From Metellina segmentata (Eukaryota; Arthropoda; Arachnida; Araneae; Tetragnathidae), in contig OX375878.1 in NCBI GenBank assembly GCA_947359465.1, positions 89,936,377 to 90,000,376 of the forward strand: 64,000 bases of DNA, in the 5' to 3' direction. Both the position numbers and the translations under genes were made by a program. This document shows, in pieces, positions 45,544 through 56,549 of the stretch. The stretch's first letter is position 1; each line of letters starts with the position of its first letter. The notes beneath the pieces are model-generated. The model was not told where the DNA came from. It was given only the letters and a program-made list of their open reading frames with translations, and did not search any database.

Positions 45544-46241
45544 CAGTACAACTGCAAGTATCCAGATCAATTGGGACCAGACCCCATATTGATAATCGAA
45601 TATCCGGAAAATTCGATAATTCACGAAAAAAAAGGTTATTTTTTAGTAAATAACTAATTTTGCTCTTGTATGTAATGTAAATTTTATTGCTGAAAACAAT
45701 TTTGCTTACATTTTGTACTTACTTATTGTGTTAATATGTATTAGTGATTGAACATATCGGTCAAAGTCATTTGTTTTACGGTCTTCACTCGTTTCTGTGC
45801 AGCCAAGTCTTGCATGCGCTCGACGGTGAGTAACTGTAGATGATGTGTCGCACTCAAGCTGCCGCTCCATCCATTCTAGCGCTGTGTCAAGACACTGAAA
45901 CGTCTTATTAACGCTGACGGTCCCGCATCTGGTTGAGTTACAATGTCGTCATGTTTCGGGTCATCAATGAGTTCTTCTCTCACACTTTGAATAAGTTCAT
46001 CTACACTGAGATTTTGGAATCCAGGGTACGAAGAAACACACACACAGGCCAATCGCCTACGTCCTCTGCACTGCACTCGGAACATCCAGGGATTTCCACC
46101 ATAATTTTATGTCCTCAACAGACTCGTTCTCTTAGTTTTTTATAATCCATCCATAAAAAACTTTTAAAATGCGGATTTTGATGATTTATTTTTCTCAAAG
46201 CGATCCGGATAGCACGAGTTCGGTTAATTAGAGCTTTACTG
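45544..46241 (-). mobile_element. pogo/Tigger-like deletion derivative, 698 bp
   Basis: TA lies at 45542-45543 and 46242-46243. The left end CAGTACAACTGCAAGTATCC and the complement of the right end CAGTAAAGCTCTAATTAACC are imperfect TIRs starting with CAGTA. The content is the transposase C-terminus on the minus strand. Confidence 0.75.
45741..46090 (-). pseudogene. pogo/Tigger (jerky-like) transposase C-terminal fragment
   Basis: In order on the minus strand: NLSVDELIQSVREELIDD, then in other frames CLDTALEWMERQLECD and LLTVERMQDLAAQKRVKT followed by VKQMTLTDMF and a stop at 45741-45743. This acidic region with DELI-SV, the ALEW-E-Q helix and the AA-KR-x5-KQ-x2-LTDMF tail is the usual end of pogo/Tigger transposases. 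Two frame changes are needed, and the CENP-B DNA-binding and DDE_1 domains are gone. Confidence 0.7.
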
Positions 46242-46331
46242 TACCTCACCATTCAAAGAAACTGACCACATCTTGATGTGTCATCATAAAAATATAGGCA
46301 GTATTTTCATGACGACCTATCAGTCCCGGAA

Positions 46332-46566
<235 letters not shown>

Positions 46567-46567
46567 G

Positions 46568-46722
46568 ATCTTGATGGACGTGAGCTCTCGTCATCAGCTA
46601 AAAACTAACGACATCTGGACCAAAAAGATCAGCAATATATTGGTGATGAGATATCTCGTCATGATCAAAATTGGTCATATGTTGGTTTACGAGATACTTC
46701 GTCGAAATCACTTGGAGGGTTA
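46568..46722 (+). repeat. CGAGATATCTCG palindrome cluster ending GGAGGGTTAA
   Basis: Units with GTGAGCTCTCGTC, GATGAGATATCTCGTCATGA and TTACGAGATACTTCGTCG, ending GAAATCACTTGGAGGGTTAA. The left side merges with the GA tract, so the left boundary is lost. Confidence 0.7.
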
Positions 46723-48182
46723 ATGTATTATCACTACAGTTTAAATTAATAGAGCCACAAGGAGAAACAATTTTTAACTTCAATCACCGTAAGTAAGACT
46801 TCTAATGTCTGCACTTCGTGTGCTCTTCGAAATTAATAGTTTAAAACACTGACGAATTACGAGTGAAAATTTCTACAAAGAATGTATTTTCACCTCTTTC
46901 AGAAAAACTTCTACACGCCACGAACTTTTTTTCTCTAGTCAAATGGTTATGTATCGTGCTTTCGGTCATTTACTGCACACACAGTAGCGTTTCTATGCTT
47001 CACAAGCTGGCCTCTTCAGAATACAAAGCACCCGAAGCAATTTTCCAGGCTTTCACTTTGATGTGCCCCCTTCCTCTCCCCTCTTACACTTTGAATGATA
47101 TAGTTTCCGAATATTTTAATAATAATGTGCTTAGGAAAGTAAATAGGTATCCAAAACCGAAGAAAAAACACAAAGGCAAGAAAGAATGGGAATTTTTCTT
47201 TGTGTCTAGAAATAAAAATCGAGCAAATCGTCACGTGAAAACGGTCATTGTAATTTTTTTTTTGTGTTTCCTCTGTGTCTGGGCTTTTGTTGCTGTTTGG
47301 TAACTGCATTTTAGATTTTCCTGCGGTGAACAGATGAACCCGAACTCTGTTCAAAAAGAGAAAAACTTACTGAGTCTAATGTAATAGTAAAATCGCTACT
47401 TAATTTACAGCAGCGTTTGCGACAATTCTAATTGACAGTTGTAAATCCGGGATTTTCAATCTACAATCTACCATTTGCATTTTATGATGTTTATGAACGC
47501 CGAATGAAATTCAGTTTTTAAATTTGATACTAGAAGTACTTATTTTTAACAACACAAAGGACATTGATGTTTATTGAAAAGCACTAACAAATAATTGAGT
47601 TACAGCAATGAAATTCATTTCAGCATAGGCATGTGTTCGGTACGTAAAAGATTGAAATTACAGAAGCAATTCGGATCTAAACAGAAATGTATTCACTGTC
47701 TTGAGCCGGAGGTTTCCTTTTAGTATTATCCGAAGGTACACCATGATGTTTAAAATCAAAGCACTACAGGTTGAAAAGTTCAAATTTTCATCACAGCTTA
47801 ATACCGCTATTACACTATAAAAGTTCTTTGACAAAGATATTTTATAAAATAAGTTTCACAACGAAATATGATAGTGTAATGGTCACCTTTGATAAAATAC
47901 GTGCTTCGTCAAAGTTTCTTTGTATCAAAGGTAGCCTCCTCATCCAATATTTGATAAAAGTTTTATGTTGATGCACTTTCTAACCTGCAGTTTCAACTGC
48001 TGAAGACTTGAATTTGTGTGTTCCGATTGGGAACGTTTCGAATAAGAATGCAAGGAATGTTCCGCTCTGGAAAAGAAAGAGGATAGCTCCCTGTAGGGGA
48101 TCACGAACAAGACCGTTGTTCTGTTACCGTTTGGGGCGACGACTCCACAACATACTTTGTGATTTGATCAAATAATTGAAAA
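46723..48182. other. Unassigned stretch, open on both strands at 46.86-47.35 kb
   Basis: A 146-codon plus frame (46863-47303, GTG start) overlaps a 112-codon minus frame. Each has a hydrophobic segment and lysine-rich parts, without a recognised family. Overlapping openness and lack of an ATG argue against a simple gene. The rest is AT-rich. Confidence 0.35.
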
Positions 48183-48419
48183 ATGAGTGATAGGTGGTCA
48201 GTGGGAGCTACAAAGTTCTTAATGTATGAACGGCAGGGGTTTGAATTTCTCCACGATGCCCGACATGCTGACTACAAAATCAGAAACAAACGGTTGGATA
48301 TATATAAAGAACTAGTTAATGTTTTGAAAGAAAATGGATTCCAGTACACCACTGGAGATGTGAAAAAGAAACTTAATAAGTTGAGGAGCCAGTACCTTTC
48401 AAAAAAGTTAAAAGTGCAA
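48183..48419 (+). CDS. Probable first exon of a MADF/Myb-SANT-like domain protein
   Basis: ATG at 48183 in the context AAAAATGAGT opens an uninterrupted 79-codon frame. Residues about 4-75 read RWSVGATKFLMYERQGFEFL, then YKIRNKRLDIYKELVNVLKE, NGFQYTTGDVKKKLNKLRSQ and YLSKK. An early Trp, a central K-x-R-NKR segment and a K-KLNKLR-YL helix resemble the three-helix MADF or related Myb/SANT-like DNA-binding domain found in arthropod regulators and in some transposon accessory proteins. A donor-like GTAAAA follows CAA at 48420. The frame continues only 21 more codons before a stop, so splicing is likely if the gene is real. A possible second exon near 48600 (KSGADGYNTYKPSE) is out of phase with that donor and not claimed. 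It could be host or Harbinger-type transposon derived. Confidence 0.5.
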
Positions 48420-49044
48420 GTAAAAATTAGTAATTGTTACGCTATTATTAATAATACATATATATTATTATACAGGTTAATATGATAGTCAAGCAATAAT
48501 CTAAACAAATTAATATAATGATTACCTTTTAAAATGAAGTTAATTTAATTTTCGAAGTTTCATTACATTTTGGGGGTTCTTATTACACATAACAAACAGT
48601 ATAAAAAGTGGAGCTGACGGATACAATACTTACAAGCCTTCAGAAATATCTCCCGAATTCAGTTTTAATGACATATATTACATCTTCTTCAGTATATTCA
48701 AGAATTCATTTTATATTATTGGGAGTTGCCGGTGTTACTGCAAGTCCCCTTCTTATTTTTATAACCCACTTCCAAGTTGGCATTTCTCAAATAACTAACA
48801 ATTATTATTTTTAATTACATCCATCCTCATTTCCTTTTTATAAAATTTAGAACTATCACAGTACTTTGAGGGATGCGTGTGGTATACTGGGAGTTAGAGT
48901 AGCTCCCTACTATGACGAGAAATCGCAGAGTAACACCAGATGTTCCTCATCAGAGATTGGATTTCGGAAATGCGTCATTTTCCGTACTATTAAAGATTCT
49001 ACCTTCATAGTCATACAATTCCAAGTACCACTGTCCATCCTTAA
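48420..49044. other. Unassigned stretch after the MADF exon
   Basis: AT-rich. Short open frames only. A TGTAATGAAATATATG-type minus reading near 48650-48780 and the plus KSGADGYNTYKPSE reading at about 48600 are suggestive but unsupported. Confidence 0.3.
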
Positions 49045-50376
49045 ATACACTCATGTCCATAAATTAAGGAAAATTCAGAATCACACGGAAATCGAACTCT
49101 GAAGTAAAAATTTCACCTATAGAATTATAGAACACATCTTCAAGAATAATATCCAAATTACAGGAAGCCATCAGATGACGCCGATAGTACGTTACAATGA
49201 CGAGAGTGTAAAAGAGTTGTATATAAGGTATGGTAGGCAAAGAAGTAAAATCGTTCACAAGCGTTCTGTAAGCCTCTCAGTGCCATAACCGAATAGTTAT
49301 GGCACAGAGGACGCATGTCGATGATTGTTTACGTCGTAGAATTATCGGCCGCCTGGAATGTGGGCGTACTCAGACGGAAATTTCAGTGGTACTTGGAATC
49401 GTCCAAAGTGTAATCTCTAGGCTTTGGCAACGATTCCAAAATGATGGAAATGTAAGTAGACTTTATTGTACAGGTCGCCCCCGCGTTACAAAGCCGAATG
49501 AAGACCGGTATTTGGAAGTAACTGAAAAAAAAAGCAGACGGAGCACAGCATCCGACCTTTCTCGTCAGTTTTTTCATCCACGGGTACGACAGTTTCAAGG
49601 CAAGCCGTTTACAGACGTTTGGGACATGTTGGTCTATATACTCGAAGGACTGTCAGATGTTTTTCTCTCACGGCAACTCACTGTCACCAGCAGTTAGCCT
49701 GGAGTACAGAACATGCAATGTGGACATCGTCACAGTGGGCTGGTGTGATGTTTTCCGACGAGTCCAGGTTTAGCTTGCAGTCTGATTCACGTCGGTCGTT
49801 CATATGGAGAACGCCAGGTACCTGCTACCATCAAGACAACATCATTGTACGTCATCGTTACGGTGGTGCAGGATTGCTTATTTGGGGCGGAAATATACTG
49901 GACTACAGAACAGGTCTACATGTTCAAATCAGAACTATGTGAGGCCAAATGTATTAGGGCATCATTCTGGAACAACATGTACGTCTGTTTAGGGGTGCCA
50001 TGGGAGCAGAATTTGTGTTTATGGATGACAACGGCCATCCTCACCGTGCAAACATTGTAAACGATTGCATTGAATCTGAGGATATCCCCAGTATGGAATG
50101 GCCAGCATTCTAACCTGACTTGAATCCGATAGAGCAAGTGTGGGACATTCTTGGTCGACGAGTTGTAGCCCGTCAACCACCTCCTACATCTGTACCGGAA
50201 CTTTGGAGAGCATTTCTTGCTGAGTGGAATGATCTTCCCCAAGATGAGCTCGATAATGTGATCCTCAGCATGCCTAGGCGTTGTACGAACTGTATTTCAT
50301 CGTCTGGGAGACATGCATTGCATTAACCATGGTAATTTTTTGTAAGGTCGATATTTTTTTAATTGCTCCAGTGAGT
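49045..50376 (+). mobile_element. Tcb2-like Tc1 transposon, decayed
   Basis: The left end CACTCATGTCCATAAATTAA has the look of a Tcb2-like TIR. A possible shortened right end, TTAATTGCTCCAGTGAGTA, lies at about 50358-50376, but the match is weak. The transposase region fills the centre at about the full length of the family (about 340 codons). Confidence 0.75.
49299..50326 (+). pseudogene. Tcb2-like Tc1 transposase with frameshifts and a stop
   Basis: Starts MAQRTHVDDCLRRRIIGRLE, then CGRTQTEISVVLGIVQSVIS, an HTH DNA-binding region of the paired-like Tc1 type. A frameshift near 49580 leads to the second block, with AGVMFSDESRFSLQSDSRRS (first catalytic Asp) and YGGAGLLIWGG. Near 50010 a third frame gives FVFMDDNGHPHRANIVND (second Asp; family usually DDNARPH). 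At 50114 a TAA interrupts before PDLNPIEQVWDILGRRV (final Glu), and the tail reads ILSMPRRCTNCISSSGRH before the stop at 50326. At least two frameshifts and one stop make it inactive. Assignment to the Tcb2-like group is confident. Confidence 0.9.
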
Positions 50377-51390
50377 AAAAATCGTAGTTTTTATGAATGG
50401 TATCATACATACACCATCTTTTTTGTTCTTTATCTTTTGTTTAATAAATCGGCTTTATTTAATTCAAATGATACATTTGCTACAGCAATTGGTAAAAATA
50501 TTTGATCCATAGCTATCACCGGTAAAAACATAAATAAACTCAATCTTTTATAAAATATTTTAAAATTAAATGTTTTAATATGTTCCATTTACTGTCTTAA
50601 AATATATTTTATAAAATAAATTTGAATAAAAGTTTTACAAAAGATCTTTATCAAAGAACCGGATAATTAAGACCGGATAAAATAAAGTTTTATGAAATAT
50701 ATGTCCAATAAGAAAGGAAAATTACACTTTTTAGACGAACTTGAAGGTGGAGTAATGTACTCTAAATACGCGCTATCCTCACTATTTTATAAGGCAAACT
50801 TGATCTCCCCAGACGAAGACTAGATTGGAGATTAATTTATTTACAATAAAGTCGTCTTTTATTCGAAATCGAATAGTTTTTTTATTTATTCTGTCGATTT
50901 CCGCTACTTTTTTGGAGTTAAAATTTAGTATTAGTACATTTGGAGAGGAGTAGTTCATTTAGAGTATCCTATCTGATAATAGTAAGTCGCTCCACCATTC
51001 CATTTTCACGACTTTCGTTAACTTGGTTATTAGTTATACCTTTGATGGCATAGCTTTTACTTAATTTCTTCTTTTATATAAATGCTTTCGTCATCTTTAT
51101 CTATTGAACATATCGCTATTTACCTCCATGTTTTCTTGTCCATCAGAAATAGTTGTTCCCCAAGTGGTATCTTTTGAATATTCTTACAAAATGTGAACAA
51201 AATAAACATTCAGTGCATATATCTTATAAGGCTTGTGATTTTCCTTTAGTATTTTCGAATCAATAGCAGTGTTGTGTTCCAGTAAAAAATTGTCACAGTA
51301 GTTTTTTTCATAGGTTCTGAATATTTTCAGTTGCCTTTGCTAGGAAGACTCTAAGTGGTTTTAACGTGATATATTGCCTTTTGAGATCTG
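50377..51390. other. AT-rich unassigned stretch
   Basis: Contains TTTTATAAAATATTTTAAAA-type AT-rich palindromes near 50.55-50.65 kb and otherwise nothing recognised. Confidence 0.4.
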
Positions 51391-51550
51391 AACGGTTATG
51401 CCAATAACGAGATGCTTTGTCGAGGCCGTAGTACTTCAAATTGGGAAAACAAATTGTTTCATATACAGAACTGGTGACAGTTTGGAATCGGTTTTCACAT
51501 CAGTGGCTGGACACTACAAGGCAAGGTTTGAACCAAAATTCAGACAAAAC
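51390..51550 (+). repeat. Dispersed repeat, copy 2 (pair of 40.6 kb)
   Basis: AATAACGAGATGCTTTGTCG recalls the palindrome family. TTCAAATTGGGAAAACAAAT, CAGAACTGGTGACAG and GGCTGGACACTACAAGGCAA align with 40683-40780. This copy lacks the GAGGGTTAA end. Confidence 0.55.
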
Positions 51551-51959
51551 ACATTGAAAAACACTTATTAAAAACACGAGGCGAGTTGGAATACACTTCT
51601 CAATAAATCAGATACAAATATATAATAAAAAAGACAAACGAAAGCACTTTCCCAAACATTACTTGCCCCTGATTCAAACTTGGCGCCTGTAAAGAAGATA
51701 TGTGAGGCTACTCCTGTTGAATTCTATATCGTAATTAAACGTTGTTTGGTATAAATATATTTTAGATCATCGCTAACACATTTGTTTATACCTCAACCCG
51801 CATAGAATAAACAATGCAAAGTCAGAGAATGAGAAAAGCTAAGTCGCGGGAGTGATTGAAAAGGGATATAAACTATATGGGTCTTGAAAATTCAGTCATG
51901 AAAAAAGAACCATTTGCATCCCATAAACGCAGGCCACGAATATAATTTTCTTGAATTTT

Positions 51960-52106
51960 CGGGGTCGGTTTTTTTTCCGGTTATTAGTTTTAAAAATAAC
52001 AGTCGCGGTTATAACCGTGACAAGAAAACACCGAAAAAAACCGGTTAACCAAAAAGGAAAAAAAACGACTTATTGGTTTAACCGGACGGTTATTGACATC
52101 CCTAGA
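51960..52106. mobile_element. Half MITE with hAT-like end and CGGTTATAACCG palindrome
   Basis: The right edge reads GGTTATTGACATCCCTAG, whose complement CTAGGGATGTCAATAACC is like known hAT MITE ends. Inside are CGGTTATAACCG (52006-52017) and imperfect inverted CGGTTTTTTTTCCGGTTA / AACCGGTTAACC sequences. No matching left TIR was found. Confidence 0.45.
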
Positions 52107-52389
52107 TATAATTAAATTCTTCGAGAGAATAATGAGTTTTAAAGGATTCACCTTCAAGCAGTACTTTAAGAAATCAACCATTTTATGCATAAATGAGGGC
52201 AAAGTTGGTGACTAGTGCCGAAAACGGCTTTCAACACGATGCGTCGATGTTAGAAATTTTGAATAAGTCATTTTTCGGTTAAAATTCCCTAACAAACTTT
52301 CTATATAGGAATCATGTTTAGGTCATGAATCATGAATCATGAATCACTTCACAGGTGTTTGCATGGGACACATTAGTGCTATGTATGTG

Positions 52390-52570
52390 GGAGGATAGGA
52401 ATGTAGGTGTTTTTAATTAACGTCGCAATTGAACAACACAACAGGGTTTTGGCGACGGACCGGTATCAAACCCAAATGGACAGATCCGAGTACAACGCCG
52501 CGTAATTTTGAACCACGGTCTGATGACGAGGTCACCCCTGATCTTTTACGCCACCATCCAAACTGTGAGT
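52390..52570 (-). mobile_element. Old SINE copy
   Basis: TTAATTAACGTCGCAATTGA, then ACAACACAACAGGG, CCGCGTAATTTTGAACCACG and GTCTGATGACGAG are SINE core in minus orientation, degraded. The overlapping 67-codon plus frame is SINE sequence. Confidence 0.75.
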
Positions 52571-52639
52571 GGGGAAATGCGGATTATGTGCGAAACTGTA
52601 GAATTTCGAATCATTTGTGGTCACTGATATAATCGACAT

Positions 52640-54880
52640 TTGTAGGTACAAATGACATTATTTATGAATTAAGAAGCTCTTAAACGTTTTTTCACTCTTA
52701 AAACATATTTACTAGGTTACAAATCAATAAAATAATTATAACAATAAACAGAATTTAGAAAAACTATGTTTTCATTTTTTTTATGCACTTGATCACTATT
52801 TAAAGCTTGATAGAGTAGCTCAGTATGTTAAAAGAAATCTTATAAGTACCGTAGAATCAGGGGAATAGAAGCGGTTTTGAATTTCACAGCAATATTAAAC
52901 CCTTTTTCATGTACACTTAAAATAATAATCAATACCTTAAAAATCCGGTGGCTGTATAAACCCTCATGGTCAAAAAATTATAATTTCAATGGTACATGAT
53001 TGTTCAATACGTTCAAATCAATGAAGCAAAGAAAACAAGTTTACAAAATTTCTATGTTTAGGGAAAAAAATTCTGCCCTCCACAAAGTTCTATAAGTGTT
53101 GGGAGCTTCCACAAAAGTTGTTCTCAAGTAACGAAACGAAAACGAAGTTGGATCAAGAGAGCATGATTGATTACAAAGTGAAAGAGCAGTGCAGCAATTC
53201 TTCTATTTACCTGAAAAATGACTAAATGTAATTAAAAATTCACAACAAATTAACGGAAAATGATGAAAAGGTATACAGATTCTAAGATTTATGAGGTTGG
53301 GCGAAGTCGAGCCAAATACACCAGAAACGTGTAATGCAAATACGTGTTGTAGATGGTGTCCTCTAATCAGTAATGATGGGAATACGCTTTATCAACTATG
53401 CATATAAATTACCTCTGGTATCGCAGTTTGCGTCATTTTCTGTCCAACGGTGAATTGATTTTAATCTTCGAATGGAAGAGATTAAATTGAAATTTTTTTT
53501 TACATTCACAATCAATTGGGTAATGTTTTAAGCCAACACAATTCTTCCCGCAAAACTGCCTCTATTAATCTGTTTTTACAGTACGGACATTTATTTAAAG
53601 TTAAGAGACAACGTATATGTCCTATTCCAAAAGCGATTTCAAAAACGAAGAAAAGACATTTCTTCTGTCCACTGTATGGGGATCCAGAAAAAAGTGAATA
53701 TAGAAGTAATCTTTCGCGAATGTCAATTCTACAAACATCTTAAACTATTACTGATCGTTCGTACATAGGTAACGCCAGTAGTAATGCTTAGATGTAAACC
53801 ACGTGGGCACATTTTGATGCATGTAAGGCCGAAATAATAACTTTTTGCATACAGACATTGCAATAGATTTCACAGATCTATATTGCACATTTGGTGATAG
53901 ACTTTAAACACCATGAAGTATTAATTTCAAATTGATTCAAAAAGTTTTTATATTTTACATTTGATATTAACTTTCAATACTTTTCGAACAGTAACGCATA
54001 AAAAAAGATATGTAACGTAACAAAATACAGACACTTTAGTTAGTAAATAGTTTAATTATAGAATATACTTACATATTATATCGATCTTAAAATTATTTTA
54101 ATTTGAATTGTAATCACTTAAGATGAGTTGTCTTACATAAAGAATATCTTACTTACCAAATAGTTTAAGTATACCAATGGATTCTTCTAAAATACAATAT
54201 ATATATTATAGATATATGTAATGAAATTTAAATGACCGAATTTCGTTACAAGTTACAAATTACATTACGATTACAAGTTGGAAATAAAGAGAGGAATTTT
54301 ACTGTTTATCATATAAAAAAATATAAATTGTTAATTTATCATAAAATTTTCAATACATTAGTTTGAATTATTGAAAGTTATCCCATTTAAGGGATTGTAT
54401 ACATCACAAATGCTTGTTTTATAATTTACTATTCAATGATCATCAATATATTCAAAATATACGGAGAGACATTATATCAATAACATTTTTTAAACGGCAT
54501 TTTCACCATAGAAACGTTTTCCGAATATTTAAAGACCCAGACATATTTCTTAATCTCTACCTAAAATATAATGACTCGCAATAACCGTTTGCATAAAGCG
54601 AATGAGATTAAAGAAAGCTCACAAAAAAGCGTAATAGCATTAAATCCTTCATTGTGGAAACTCGATCTTTTTTCATATTGCATTATAGAAATCGGATCTC
54701 TAATCCTTTTATCATCATTGAAGCATAGTACGATCATTATAACCCAATTACGGCCTGCAATTACAGTGACACCTAAGATTAGATTTACTTTAGGGTTAAG
54801 TAAGAAAAAAGCGATACCAATTTAATGCCCGTAATTTATTTTTATCACTCCTAAGTGTACCGACATTTGTGCGAGCATTT
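52640..54880. other. AT-rich unassigned stretch
   Basis: No terminal repeats, tandem repeats or protein family recognised. Frames at 53516-53743 and 54571-54825 have no motif that I recognise. Confidence 0.4.
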
Positions 54881-54967
54881 TTATTTCGGGGGTTTCCTGA
54901 ATACTGGTGCAAGTTTACGAATAAGGTATCTAAGTGTCAGTAAATTCCTACCAGAAACTAGTTCCTT

Positions 54968-55040
54968 AGTAGCCCGGTTGGAATAGTAGCGTATCGGCAA
55001 CCGGAGAGTGTTGCAAGTTCGAATCCCTCGAAAGACCGCC
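54968..55040 (+). repeat. tRNA-like sequence, different from the main SINE head
   Basis: TAGCCCGGTTGGAATAG has A-box-like content, and GTTCGAATCCC is an exact B box about 45 bp later. The arms do not fold into a convincing acceptor stem, so it is more likely a tRNA pseudogene or head of another SINE than a functional tRNA. Confidence 0.5.
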
Positions 55041-55604
55041 ATGCACAAAGAGATATAGTGCATGCATGTTAGAGAGGTTCGGCACTTAAAAATTCGAAAA
55101 AAAAAATTGTTTTTGAGATATTTACTTCTTTTCAAAATTTGAATTGTTCACTTTATAACGATACCACATTCGTAGAAATCCGTTAATTTGAAGTATTTTT
55201 AAATATTTTTTAAGTAGATGTACTCCTACTTCGACGTACGTCTTATGATGTTTAAAGCGTTATTTCTCAGAACATACTTTTTCATGTTTGGGGCACATTA
55301 CTCAAAACCTACTTGAGATACATTCTTGAAACTTTTTATTATGGTTTATGAAACACTTTGAAACACTTTAACACAAGGAAAAAGATATAAAATTCATAAT
55401 GTTTTCAAAAAAATATTTTATCCAAAATATTTCAATTGTTTTGTCCTTTTTAAAAAAAATTATAACTTTGTGAATTTATAAAAAAAAATTAAAATACCTG
55501 TGTTGAAGTCTTTAAAAGTATTCAAATATTACTCTGTAACAACTTCAGATTAATACATCAATTTATGAATAAATGAGATGCCCCAAAGTTTGTGAATTTA
55601 ACAT

Positions 55605-55835
55605 GGGTGTCTATGGAGGTTCCGAACCACTTTAAATTTCTCGTGGCCTCAAATACCCTCACGTTGGTGTGGTATGGAATTTGGAGAATGGGATGCCTGC
55701 TCAGGTGGGACCTCGTGATCTGACCGTGGTTAAAAATTACTTGACCTCGTAGCCTTCCCTGGTTTGATCCATACCCGAGTCGCCAATAGACCGCTGTTTT
55801 TCGGTAACGTTACAACACGACGTTAATGAAAATAC
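55605..55835 (+). mobile_element. Old SINE copy
   Basis: CTCACGTTGGTGTGGTATGG, GTGATCTGACCGTGGTTAAA and CCGAGTCGCCAATAGACCGC match the SINE core in + orientation, with GACGTTAATGAAAATACC at the tail. Headless and diverged. Confidence 0.7.
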
Positions 55836-56103
55836 CTACTTATCTATAAGAAACTTAAAAATACCTGATACTGACATCTTCAATAAATACTCATTGTTTC
55901 ATTAAAAAATGCTCTATATTGTTTTCATAATGTCATTCTTTTCATTTGCCTGGATGTTTTCAGAAGTGAAATATTCGTTAAGAAAATAAGGTTGTACTTT
56001 TTCATTACACTAGGATATAATTAGTAAAAATACAAACAAGGTTTGTAGAGCTAGCTATTTAATTTATATGGACATTGTGAGCATTATAACCAAAAAGTCG
56101 ACA

Positions 56104-56447
56104 TCAGATTGCTCCTATTAGACACATTCTATAAACGACAAAGAATAGAAATTGTGCCAATAAATAAAGACATGCATGTAATGCGGCTCCAATGTGAAGG
56201 TTCGACCTTGAGTCAGTCACTTTTTGAATCGGTATAAAACTCATCAGGGGAAGGGCTGCTATCATCATGAAGTGTATCATCCACCATACCAAATTCATGA
56301 GTTTTATGGATAGTTTTCCCTTTCTTATTTCTGTATCACTGCTATCTCTCGCGGTAACGATCGATAAACTAAGAAACATAATCCGTGTTAAAGACGCTAA
56401 TAGCAGAAGTGCTTTTCTTACTTTATCACCTAGTTTAAAGAATAAAT
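56104..56447 (-). CDS. Possible last exon of a multi-pass membrane protein
   Basis: The minus strand is open for over 110 codons to TGA at 56104-56106. A plausible acceptor, TTTATTCTTTAAACTAG, ends at 56448, leaving an exon beginning DKVRKALLLLASLTRIMFLS. The peptide has three hydrophobic segments (ALLLLASLTRIMFLSLSIV, LVWWMIHFMMIAALPLMSFI, GAALHACLYLLAQFLFFVVY) separated by charged loops (ARDSSDTEIRKGK; QKVTDSRSN), more gene-like than most frames here. The NLV ... Q ... H-IGA-L ... Q pattern faintly recalls the DRAM/FRAG1 family, and a chemoreceptor fragment is another possibility. Neither is established. No upstream exon identified. Confidence 0.35.
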
Positions 56448-56549
56448 TCATTAAAAACCACACGTCTCAATTCTTTACGAAAATCCAGAATAGTGATAAA
56501 ATAATGTGGAGTATGACTTTTCTAAAAATATCAAGGCCTAAGTTTTATT

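Noticed and set aside
46863..47303. 146-codon plus-strand frame
   Set aside because: Non-ATG start, overlaps a 112-codon frame on the other strand, no recognised domain.
48590..48650. Second exon of the MADF-like gene (KSGADGYNTYKPSE)
   Set aside because: Its phase does not match the donor after 48419 and the peptide quickly loses resemblance.
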